Shown here: piece by piece, positions 44,803 through 54,568 of the stretch | Position numbering within the stretch: the stretch's first letter is position 1 | Layout: every line of letters begins with the position of its first letter | Source of the DNA: Humulus lupulus | Taxonomy: Eukaryota > Streptophyta > Magnoliopsida > Rosales > Cannabaceae | Direction of reading: 5' to 3' | Assembly (NCBI RefSeq): GCF_963169125.1 | Contig: NC_084795.1 | Coordinates: 141,459,766 to 141,523,765 of the forward strand | DNA length: 64,000 nucleotides | The notes under the pieces: generated by a model | Told to the model about the DNA's origin: nothing | Databases searched by the model: none | Seen by the model: only the letters and a program-made list of their open reading frames with translations | Made by a program: the position numbers and the translations under genes

Positions 44803-47800
44803 GACCCAGACAGAGACCGAGGCTAGTCCCTTGGTAGTTACAGGTCAGATTTCTAGTGCTGGAACCTTCTATACTATTTTGATTGATTCGGGTTCTACGC
44901 ACTCTTTTGTTGCTAGTAGGGTTATAGATGGATTGTGTAGACAATTTGACTTTTATCCTGTGGGGTTTGGTCTGATGTTGCCTACTAGGGAGTTAGTGGT
45001 GTCTAGGAGATGGGTTAGATCACTACCAGTTACAATGGATGCCAGGGAGTTATCAGTTGACTTAGTGGAGCTAGAGATGACCGATTTGGACATAATTCTG
45101 GGTATGGATTTGCTAGAGAAGTATGGGGCAGTGATAGATTGCAAGAAGAAGATGGTAACCTTTGAGCTGGGGGTGAGGACCCCTTCGTCTTCATTGGCAC
45201 TATGCATGGACCCCATATACCTATTATATCTGTACTTAGAGCTAGAGTCCTATTGAATGGAGGATGCATAGGGTTCTTAGCTAGCATGGTGATACCACCC
45301 AGGTCGTGCCAGTGGGACTAGAATAGAACCGATTAATCTGTGAGTATCTAGACGTGTTTCCGGAGGATTTTCCAGGGTTACCTCCACACAGGTAGATTGA
45401 GTTTGTAATTGAATTGGCGCTAGGGACAGAGCCAGTGTCTAGGGCACCTTATAGGATGGCTCCAGCGGAATTGAAGGAACTAAAGGTTCAACTACGGGAG
45501 TTACTGGACTTGGGTTTTATTAGGCCCAGTTTCTCGTCATGGGGCGCACCGGTCCTCTTTGTGAAGAAAAAGGATGGTTGTTTGAGGATGTGTATCAATT
45601 ACATAGAACTGAACAAGTTGACTATCAAGAACAGATATCCTCTGCCAAGGATTGATGATCTGTTTGGCCAGTGACAGGGTAGAACGGTGTTCTCTAAGAT
45701 AGATCTTCGATCTGGTTATCACCAGCTGAGGATCAGAGAGGAGGATATACCGAAGACAACTTTTCGCACGAAGTAAGGGCATTGTGAGTTTTTGGTGATG
45801 TCATTTGGGTTGACTAATGCCCCAACAACATTTATGGATTTAATGAACAGGGTGTTCAAAGACTACCTGGACCAGTTTGTGATCATCTTTATTGATGATA
45901 TATTGATATACTCTCGGACAAAGACAGAACATGAGCAGCACCTCAGTTTGGTACTAGAGAGGTTGAGAGAACACAGGTTGTATGTAAAGTTCATGAAATG
46001 CGAGTTTTGGTTGCCACAGGTGACTCTCTTAAGTCACATAGTTAGTAAGGATGGGTTTAATGTGGATCCGGTGAAGGTTGAAGTGGTCAGAGATTGGCCA
46101 AGACCAAGGAACACTTCAGAGATCAGAAGTTTCTTGGGATTGGCAGGGTATTATAGACGCTTTGTGGAAGGGTTCTCCTAGGTTGCATCAACACTGACAA
46201 AGTTAACCCACAAGAATCAGAAGTTTGTTTGGTCAGACAAGAGCGAAGACAGCTTTCAGAAGCTCAAGAGGAGTTTAATCACAGCTTCAGGTCTGAGCCT
46301 TCCTACAGATCGAGACAAGTTTCTAGTTTACTATGACGCCTCGAGGCAAGGTCTGGGTTGTGTACTTATGCAGACAGGGAAGGTGATTGCTTATGCATCA
46401 CTTCAGTTGAAGGAATATGAGCAAAGGTACCCTATACATGACTTAGAACTTGCAGCGGTGGTTTTTGCACTGAAGGTGTGGCGGCACTACTTGTATGGTG
46501 AGAAGTGTGAGATATACACTAATCACAAGAGTTTAAAATACTTCTTCACCCAGAAGGATGTGAACATGAGGCAGAGACATTGGTTACAACTGGTAAAGGA
46601 CTATGATTGTGAGATCCTCTATCATCCTGGGAAAGCGAACATGGTAGCAGATGCCTTAAGCCGGAAGGGTCTAGGACATCTATATAGTGCCAGGCTGATA
46701 TCGAGGAAATTGGTTTTTGACATGACTAGAGCAGGGATTGAGTTAGTGGTGGGCTAGTTAGGCAATATCACTTTACAATCTACTCTCTTAGATAGAATCA
46801 AGGACAAACAGTTACATGATCCACAGTTAGGGTAGGTTAGAGCGAATGTCCTAGCTGGAATAGCTAAGGAATATAAGGTGTCAAGTATGGGCTTATTGAG
46901 ATACAAAGAGCAGATTTGCATTCCGGTGGACACCGGGATTAGATGAGAGATTTTGGATGAATCTCATACTACCCCTTATTCTCTACATATAGGCAGCACG
47001 AAGATGTATCAAGATTTGAAAGCTTTATATTGGTGGCCTGGGATGAAGAGGGATGTGACTGAATATGTGGCAAGGTGCCTGACATATCAGCAGGTCAAGG
47101 CGGAGCATCAGAGGCCAGCAAGTCTGTTGGAGCCTATAGATATCCCAAAGTTGAAGTGGGAGGATATCATGATGGATTTCGTGGAAGGGTTGCCCAGGAC
47201 AGTGGGCCAGCATGATTCTATTTAGGTCATCATCGATCGATATACAAAATCAGATCATTTTTTTACTTGTGATGAAAAATTACACGGTTGACCTGTATGC
47301 AGATCTCTATGTGAGAGAGATAGTTCACCTTGATGGGACTCCGAGGTCTATCATGTATGATAGGGACCCTATCTTTACTTCCAAGTTTTGGGGAAGTTTG
47401 CAGAGAGCGATGGGTACACAATTGAAGTTCAGCACAGCTTATCATCCTTAGACTGATGGTCAGTCTGAGAGGACTATCCAGATATTGGAGGAAATGCTGA
47501 GAGCATGTGTGTTGGACTTTGAAGGGTCCTAGAGTTAATATTTGCCTTTGATAGAATTTTCCTATAACAACAGCTACCAGTCTACCATTGGGGTAACACC
47601 TTATGAGATGTTGTATGGTAAGAAGTGCAGATTGCCCATTCACTAGATGAGATGGGTAAGAGGAAATACTTAGGTCCTGATGGAGTTCCATATTTCCATG
47701 TTGAGGAAGTATGTGTCAGTTGGATCTCATGTACTGAGTTATGAGGATCTGGAACTGGAGGCAGATTTGTCCTATGAGGAATAACCAGTTCAGATTCTAG

Positions 47801-47934
47801 ACAAGAAGGACAAGGTCCTAAGGAATAAGACTATACCTTTAGTTAAGGTACTGTGGAGGATCAACAAGGTCGAGGAGGTGACCTAGGAGCTGGAGGCGGA
47901 TATGCAAGCTCAGTATCCCAAGCTATTCAGGTAA
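44803..47934 (+). pseudogene. pol: pol of the second Tekay-type element, inactivated, with a deletion in integrase
   Basis: The protease motif DSGSTHSF begins at 44885. RT lies at about 45400-46180, with [19 protein letters not shown] and catalytic FIDD at 45888-45899. RNase H is at 46368-46680, where TNHKSL replaces the usual TDHKSL. The integrase zinc finger near 46960-47090 has the second cysteine changed to Tyr (CLTYQQ). The core region is broken by stops. Near 47685 the text jumps from the post-core region to the final tail, so roughly 270-300 bp (the GPY/F-type C-terminal domain) is missing compared with 16690-16985. The chromodomain-like tail ends at 47934. Confidence 0.86.
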
Positions 47935-47957
47935 AATTTCGAGGATGAAATTTCTTT

Positions 47958-47971
47958 AAGGAGGGGATAGT
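47958..47971 (+). other. Polypurine tract of the second Tekay-type element
   Basis: AAGGAGGGGATAGT follows TTTCGAGGATGAAATTT and directly precedes the 3' LTR. Confidence 0.82.
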
Positions 47972-50362
47972 TGTAAAGTCCCAAAATTACCTAATATGGC
48001 TTTGGGCCTTGATTAGGGGGCCAAGATGGCAATATATGGAGTTATATGCTTATTTGTTATATTTAATTGTAATTATGTGAATTATGTGATAATATGACTA
48101 GTCGTGCATGTTTAGGGGAATTAAATATTCATCTAGGCCCATTTCTTATTAGAACGGTAATCTTGGAAATTTGGCCATAGTTGTATATTTATGTGCATAT
48201 ATGTGATATATGTGTGGGACCACATTATTATGTGGATTTCTTTGACTTACTCGGCATGAGGTGATCCTAGGGAGCAAGTTAGTGGGAAAGTCATAGCGAG
48301 ACCCAATACCCGATTCGGGGTGAGCCGAGGGGTATTTTGGGTATTAAGCATTTAATGGGGTTATCGGGTAATGGAAATAAATAATTGGAGATGTATTTGA
48401 AGTTAGTGAGTTTAGGAGGGAATATTGGAGAATTTGACCATTTTTTCATTGGGTACGTTTTTGTAACCCGAGCCTCGAGATTGGCTTAAGTCGTTCAACC
48501 TTAGGAAACTAAAGACAAAACACTTAAACACTAACCGACTCTTTCTCTCTCACCTCACTCTCTTTCTCTCTAAGTTGCTTCAAGCTAGTTCTTGGGAAAA
48601 TTGAGAAGAATTTTGGCTAGAAACACAAGAATTGAATGCTTGGGATTGGGATTTCGAAAGCTTGTGGTTAGTGGATCATTATTCATAGTTAAGGTAACCA
48701 TTCAAACTCTCTGTTATAAGTGAATTTCTATAGAATCTATGGTTGCTTTGAAGTGTTCTTGAACTTTTAGCTTGAAGAATTGAATTGGTGTTTTGATGAT
48801 TTTTAAGACTGGATTTTTGTTGGGTTTTTTCGCTGGGAAGATGTTAGAACTATTGTCGGGATTGAATTATTATTTTAGGGTGAAATTCGGTTAATTTGGA
48901 TTGAATATAGTTGCTGAAAATTGAAGAAAATCTGGGTTTGTGGGGTCAAGTCGCGACTCAGCTTGAACACAGGGCCTTGGGAGGACTCCATTTGGGAGGT
49001 GCGCCGTGACCCTCAAGGGCAAGTCGTGGCCCGCGTCCCTTAGATAGAGGGGGAGGCTTTCGGGTAGGAGGGGCACACCACGACCCTCATTATCAGGTCA
49101 CAGCCCGCAGGGGAATTTTTGGCCTTAGGAATTTTTTAAAAATGGGAACCTTTTTCTTAGTGCTCAAGATCGATTTCGCTACCCGGTTTAGTGGGACTTG
49201 AGGCCCCGAAGGCTAGGACTCAGTCTAGAAGCCTTTATTTACTCATTATTGATGGAATCCTATATTATGGTTGTGACTAGGTTATCGCTTGGGGATCAGA
49301 ACTGGGATTGTGCTCGAGGGTCGTTCTTATTTACGCTATGCTCGGACCTGAGGTAAGAAAACTGCACCCAATACGTGTTCTATATGATTAGGGCTTGGCC
49401 CGACTGTAATCAATTATCATGACTAGGGCTTGGGCCCCGAGGACATCTATATATAAGTTGTTGTTTTACATGTTGGATAATACTTGTTTATGTATTTCAT
49501 GTTCGTTGTATGAACTCCGTGGTTAGGGCATGAAGCCCCGTTAAATAAGTACGATTAGTGTTGTGAGAATGGTTCTTTGATGGTGTTATGTGATTAACAT
49601 GCGTACGTGCATATTTTATTAATCAAGGACGGCAAAAGCGCGTTGAGCGCTGATCGAAAGGCTTAGGCCTAAACCAGCAACGTATTATTACGTTGGCCGA
49701 CTCTATGGTTGATGGTAAACCAAGGGGTTGGGCTAGCTCGATGGCTAGTTATTCAGAGCTAAGAGCGAGGGCTCCAGGTGACACTATGGTCACTTAGCTA
49801 GGGAATAGGCCCTAGGGTTGGCTCTAAGACAATTGTCAGGGTTGCGGTCCCAAGTTGGTCCAATGAACACTTGTTTGTAACTAAACTATTATATTTGCTA
49901 GTTATTATTGCTGGACATGCTATTGGTATCTGGAAGTTTATATTTTCTGTTTATGTACATGTTGAGTTTTCTTGCTGAACCTTGGCTCACGGGTGCTTTA
50001 TGGTGTAGGTAAGGGAAAGGGAAAGCTTGATCAGCCATGAGTTGGAGAGCTTCGGTGGAAGCGTGTAGATATGTGGCTGCTCGATCACCACAGCCGGGGA
50101 TATCTTTGAGGAACTAGGGTAGTAGCCCTATTTTTTCCGCTTAGGTCGGTCAAATGTAACTTTTTATGTTTTTACACCTATTTAAAAGTTTAGTTGTAAT
50201 ATTTTGGGATCCCATGTCTGTATGAATCTTTTTAAGTAAAAGTCAACAGTTCTTTTGGCCAAAATTTTAACCTCAACCCGTGACATTAACCATAGTTACA
50301 CATTTTTAAACCAAACGACTTGGTTAGCAATTCTGACACGATTTAGAGTACACAATGTAACG
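47972..50362 (+). repeat. 3' LTR of the second Tekay-type element (truncated at its end)
   Basis: Begins TGTAAAGTCCC. Matches the 5' LTR through CACAATGTAACG, then stops; the last ~25 bp and the target duplication are missing. It shows the uninterrupted state of the site where the solo LTR sits in the 5' copy. Confidence 0.86.
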
Positions 50363-50999
50363 ATATGTCAGAGGCAGTCCCTTTGAACCAAACCACCTCA
50401 TAATCAGCAAGGTGAGGCTTCTTAACTGGTTTCCATATGATCTCACTGGCAAAGGTGGCCCCAGAATCTGATGAATGGAACTATTTTTGTCGTTTCTTCT
50501 TCTGCTGCACGCTCTTGCTGTTGGGGGAAGAGCAAACCATCTTAGGCCGGATCCAGTGAATAGAATGCTCCTGAGGATGAGTAGCCTTGCAATGAGAGCC
50601 TTCAGTATGTTCTCGCTGAGTAGAAGAGTGGTGTGGAACTCGACTGGTATCCCAGTTCAAAGGACGTGGCAAGGAGTCTCGCTGACCGGACAGACTCCGC
50701 TGAGAAGAATGAATTCGGTGAGGTGTGCCTTGAGAGCCATAGGGAGTACTATGTTGAGAAGAAATCTGAGAAGTGCCCAATGAAGAGCCCTGAGTGATGT
50801 GCCTGGCAATCAGAGGATTATCTTTGGAAGGCTGCCGAGTTGTCTGTTTTACTCTCTCTATTGGGCTATATCTTTTGAAGAAGTCTTCCTCACTAAACAA
50901 ATATAAAGCGGAGCAAGGGAGAATCATTTTCACCCTTTCCAAGAACGCTTGTGGAGTACACTCGCTTACAGAGTTATCTGACGAAGAAGAGCTGGACAT
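50363..50999 (-). pseudogene. Antisense gene of the Tat element, N-terminal part
   Basis: The minus-strand ATG at 50997-50999 immediately follows a splice acceptor. It opens Met-Ser-Ser-Ser-Ser-Ser-Ser-Asp and runs 172 codons, then a single in-frame TAG near 50479. The frame continues as FASEIIWKPVKKPHLADYE and VVWFKGTASD up to the insertion point of the Tekay-type element, resuming at 39835 with DLAGVHITIP. The middle is rich in Ser, Gln, His and Pro and looks disordered. The start is chosen because it is the first ATG after the acceptor and the frame is open from there. Confidence 0.72.
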
Positions 51000-51538
51000 C
51001 TACAACAAAGGAAAAATAAAGAGTAAAGTTAGTATGTGAACATAATGGATCCAATAACTGGGGGCATATCCATTAACTAAGGAACAAATTTAAGAAACTG
51101 TAGGGAAAAAAAAAATTTAGGGTCCCAGGTGGTCGGCCTAAGGTTGGGCCAACCACCCTGGATCTTGGATCCCTAGAAGTCACCCAGGGAGAATGGTGGT
51201 CGGCCTATGCTAAGGATTGGGCCGACCACCCAGGACTGATGACCCTGAAAATCGCCTAGGGCATGGGAGTGCAGTCTAGAGTAGGATTGTGTAACCCTAG
51301 AAATTTCCCAGGCTAAGGAAGCCCTTGGGGTGGTCAGCCCATGATGGAAACCCTAGGGTGCTTGGCCCATGATGGGATACGCAAAAAGAGTCAATGAACA
51401 AGAAATTTTTTTATTAAGAACAATTTTTATTCAAACAAGTCAATTATTTTGGATCAAAATAAAACAAAACAAGGAGATTCAGACATATTCCTCAAAGATT
51501 CAAAGTTTTTCTTTTAATGATTAGGAGAAAATACTTAC
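51000..51538 (-). other. Predicted leader intron (539 nt) of the antisense gene
   Basis: Minus strand: donor CTTGG|GTAAGTATT at 51538, acceptor CCTTTGTTGTAG at 51000 directly before the ATG. The polypyrimidine stretch before the acceptor is good. The intron contains a cluster of GGTGGTCGGCC-type motifs and their complements (51126-51370), shared with this element's LTRs. Confidence 0.6.
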
Positions 51539-51637
51539 CCAAGTGAAGATCTGAGTTTGATGAAGAATTGAAGAAATCACGCTTGGAGAACCCTACAGCG
51601 TAGGCGCCCAGAGCAGAGAATTGAGAAGTGAATACCC

Positions 51638-51646
51638 TACTTATAG
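51638..51646 (-). promoter_or_regulatory. TATA box for the antisense gene
   Basis: Minus strand CTATAAGTA, about 100 nt upstream of the leader-intron donor. This spacing suits a start site near 51610 and a short leader exon 51539 to about 51612. Confidence 0.55.
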
Positions 51647-51665
51647 CCTCTCAGGCTAACCATAT

Positions 51666-51921
51666 ATTTTTAGAAATTCAAAATCCTTTAAAAATATCTA
51701 GTAATTTTAGGAATTCAAATTCCTTAAAAAATATCTTCTATTATTAGGAATTCAAATTCCTTGAAAAATATTTTGTATGTTTAGGAATTAATATCCTTGA
51801 AAAATATATTAAATTTTTAGGGCTTCAAATTTCCTTGAAAAATATACTAGATTTTTAGGAAATTAATTTTCCTTGAAAAATCTAATTATTTTTAGGAATT
51901 ACAATTGTCCTTGAAAAATTT
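51666..51921. repeat. Seven-unit hairpin tandem array (~37-bp period)
   Basis: Units share TTTTAGGAATT, a short loop, AATTCCTTGAAAAATAT. Each has an AGGAATT / AATTCCT inverted repeat, perfect in units two and three and decayed in others. It lies just upstream of the antisense TATA box and before the 3' polypurine tract. Confidence 0.85.
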
Positions 51922-52055
51922 GTGCTGACCAAATTATCGATAGTTGATAAAAGTACTACGTAATGTCTTAAGTGACTTTGTTGTTAAAGTACTGCTACGA
52001 TATGTTTCTCGGGCCAGATCAAGTTTAACATAATGTTGAACACATTGCGATAAAC

Positions 52056-52067
52056 TTGGGGGGCAAA
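52056..52067 (+). other. Polypurine tract of the Tat element
   Basis: TTGGGGGGCAAA directly precedes the 3' LTR start TGTTATCC. Confidence 0.82.
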
Positions 52068-53133
52068 TGTTATCCCTCAAAAATCCAGAGATGACGTGGC
52101 GAATGAGAAAGCAGCACGTGGCCTCACAAATCAGGGAAGCACAGAAAAGTATTGAAAAAAGACCAATGAACAAAGATGGATAGGTCCAGAACCTATAGAA
52201 AGTCAACCAGACCTAAACCCCCTAGGGGTGGTCGGCCTGGCATTGGCCCTCAAGGGGTGGTCGGCCTAAGCATGCCCAAGAACCCCTTGGGGTGGTCGAC
52301 CCACCCTATCATTCATAGGGTGGTCAGCCTACACTCCCAAAGACACTTTACTATGTAAAACTCACGCTCGTTCAAATTAAGATCAACAAGCCTAACACTC
52401 AGATGGTCATCAGGCCTAGCACCCAGAAGATCAACAGGCCTAGAACCTAGAGGGTCATCAGGCTTGGCACCAAGAAGATCAACAGGCCTAGCACCCAAGA
52501 TGTAAAGGGTCGTCGGGCCTAGCACCTAAGTCTCATAGACCAACCAAGACTTAGCGTGTTCCCAAAGGTTTTAATCGTGTATCGTCAACCATGATCCAAA
52601 GAAACATAGAGAAGACCCACAATCTCATAATCATGGGGGGGTGGACACGTATCTCCACTCAAAATGATTGTGTACCAAACCACGATCTCTAGTACTACTG
52701 ATCATGTAACAACCCCTGGATCCTATAAATAAAGGACCCATGGCTTCATAAAGGGGACTCTTTTTTCCCCTTTTGGAAGTCGAAGTGGAGTCGCACCATC
52801 GACGCCAACTTGAAATCGCTAAAAAACGGGCGTCAATCAAAGAATGGGTCAATTTCAGAATCAAATCTCTTTTTCTGGACTTTTTTGATCGATCTTTTGG
52901 GCGAATTTGTGACGAGTGAAATCCGATTTTATCTTTGTAATTGTCTATCGAGCGATTCAATACAAAAGACTAAGTGGATTAGGTTATTACTGTTCAGAAG
53001 AACAGGGCTAAACCACTATAAATTCCTGTGTGTTTTGTTTAGATATTTGTACTCAGTCGTATTTTATATTCATTCAGTTCAAAAGGTATCGTATATTGTA
53101 CATACGACCGTTGGCCAATTTCACAGGTCAACA
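52068..53133 (+). repeat. 3' LTR of the Tat element (1066 bp)
   Basis: TGTTATCCC to GGTCAACA, followed by TSD ATATT. Has a good TATAAATA at 52724-52731 and GGGGTGGTCGGCC repeats at 52226-52335. A 93-bp segment around 52776-52868 is not in the 5' LTR. Confidence 0.92.
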
Positions 53134-53138
53134 ATATT

Positions 53139-53916
53139 AATGGAAAAATATGATTTTGGCCCTTGTATTTTTTCCTAATACGCGATCGGCCCCTGTGTTT
53201 TGTTAAATTATAATTTGGAGCTTGTGATATAAAAAATGGATCAAAATAGTATCCATAACCCGATTATGGTCAAAATATGTTTAATTATAAGATTGGTTCT
53301 CGGGTCCTTAGTGATGCGATGGGTTCAAAGAAGTGGGGAAAGTAGTCGATGAGCTAAGAATGAAAGATTATATTTGAATATTTTTTTACCTAAATTGGAT
53401 ATAAGGTACTATTAAATATTATTCTATTAATGATATGTTATTTTATTTGGATTTATATTAATATAATTACTAAATATTATTTTACTAAAATTTTATAAAA
53501 ATTAGGATTATATATTATATATAATTATAATAATATTTTATAACATTTCAATTTATATTCATATATAATTATTAAATATTTAATCTTATTTTAAATATTA
53601 TTATAATAATGCTATTTTATAATATTTGATTTTATATTAATATAATTTATAAATACTTATTTTTAATTAGTTTTAAAGTTAACAAAAAAAAATGTTAAAA
53701 CTAAGAACACTTTTAAATACACATTTTTTATATAGAACATATATATATTTACTAGATAAAAGCATTGTGCAATGCACGTTTACTTAGTTTTATTTAGAAA
53801 ATATATTAATTTATTTTTATAATGTTTTTTTTTAATTATCATATAAATTTTAAATAAATAAACAATGTCATATATTATAAAAGAATGACATAAACATATT
53901 AAAAAAAAATTAAACC
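53139..53916. other. AT-rich spacer between the two Tat elements
   Basis: No coding frame. The centre (53390-53690) is nearly pure A/T with repeated TATTTTATAATATTTGATTTTATATTAATATAATT-like text. At 53761-53774 there is a perfect palindrome GCATTGTGCAATGC. No complete transposon with matching terminal repeats was found. Confidence 0.55.
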
Positions 53917-54521
53917 TGTTATCCAAAAATCAGGCACGGGTGACGTGGCAGACGTTTTTAAACACGTGGCTGACACCTGGCAGAAGTTTTGTTCGATCAT
54001 CGACCAGTAAGATTCTCCTAGCGTAACATTTGAAGTTTCTTTACGACTAGCATGGTCGTACATTCCTCATATTTCAAGATGATCTTGGGTAAATCATAAT
54101 CAATTCCCAGATTATCTCCTATGATTCCTGATTATCCGATTAATTAGGAGAGAATATCTGTAACAAATTCATGTAATCCTCCTTGAGCCTATAAATAGAG
54201 AGAAATAGCTCAAGGGAGTGACTTTTAGCTTTTAGTTGATTGAAGCTATACACTTACAAGGGAATTAGAGCTATTGTATTACGATTGTATTGTTTATCTC
54301 TCTCAGGCTTGTGAAACTCAGAGAACCCTAGTTCTTTGATCACTCCTTTGAGAGCTCATATCAATAATAGTTTAAGTGGACGTAGGTAATTATCAGTTCT
54401 TGGGGCCAAACCACTATAATTTACTGTGTTCTTTACTGTTTTTGTCATTATAACTATTCCAACACATCTATCCACTTCAAGCGTTTGACTCCATGTCAGT
54501 TGACCAAATCGAGGGTCAACA
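53917..54521 (+). repeat. 5' LTR of the second Tat element (605 bp)
   Basis: TGTTATCCAAAAATC start and GGGTCAACA end, like the other Tat LTR. TATAAATA at 54190-54197. The partner LTR is beyond the window, so the 3' limit rests on the primer site that follows. Confidence 0.86.
54190..54197 (+). promoter_or_regulatory. TATA box in the second Tat LTR
   Basis: CTATAAATAGAGAG, a classical plant core promoter, 273 bp into the LTR; the other Tat 3' LTR has TATAAATA in the matching region. Confidence 0.7.
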
Positions 54522-54524
54522 TTC

Positions 54525-54542
54525 TGGTGCTTTCATTGAGAG
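54525..54542 (+). other. Primer binding site (tRNA not identified)
   Basis: TGGTGCTTTCATTGAGAG starts three bases after the LTR end and begins TGG as expected for pairing with a tRNA CCA end. Confidence 0.75.
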
Positions 54543-54568
54543 CTTGATACAAGATTGTTGAAGCATTA

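Larger units (their letters stand above)
39836..50362 (+). mobile_element. Second Tekay-type chromovirus, decayed, inserted into the Tat antisense gene
   Basis: LTRs at 39836-43101 (with a nested solo LTR) and 47972-50362, primer site, gag-pol and polypurine tract. The left flank is TCAAA (39831-39835). The right end is truncated: the 3' LTR stops at CACAATGTAACG, about 25 bp short of the 5' copy's end, so the right duplication is lost. It splits the minus-strand antisense gene, whose coding sequence continues on both sides. Related to the element at 10097-19172 in protein order, but its LTR is a different family (TGTAACATCCCAAAATTACC). Confidence 0.9.
25581..53133 (+). mobile_element. Tat-lineage Ty3/gypsy element with antisense gene, host to four nested insertions
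   Basis: Both ends are fixed by matching LTR text (TGTTATCCCTCAAAAATCC start, GGTCAACA end) and by a perfect target duplication ATATT at 25576-25580 and 53134-53138. Inside lie gag, protease, RT with RNase H and a second RNase H-like domain, a tandem-repeat block, an antisense gene, a polypurine tract and the 3' LTR. Without its insertions (26010-28451, 29756-32074, 39836-50362 and the duplications) it would be near 12 kb. The RT active site is mutated and integrase is absent, so it is defective. Confidence 0.92.

Noticed and set aside
50352..50366. ATATGTCA after the second Tekay LTR as an intact LTR end plus target duplication
   Set aside because: The 5' copy ends GGACGTTACA and the left duplication is TCAAA; neither is found here, so truncation is the simpler reading.
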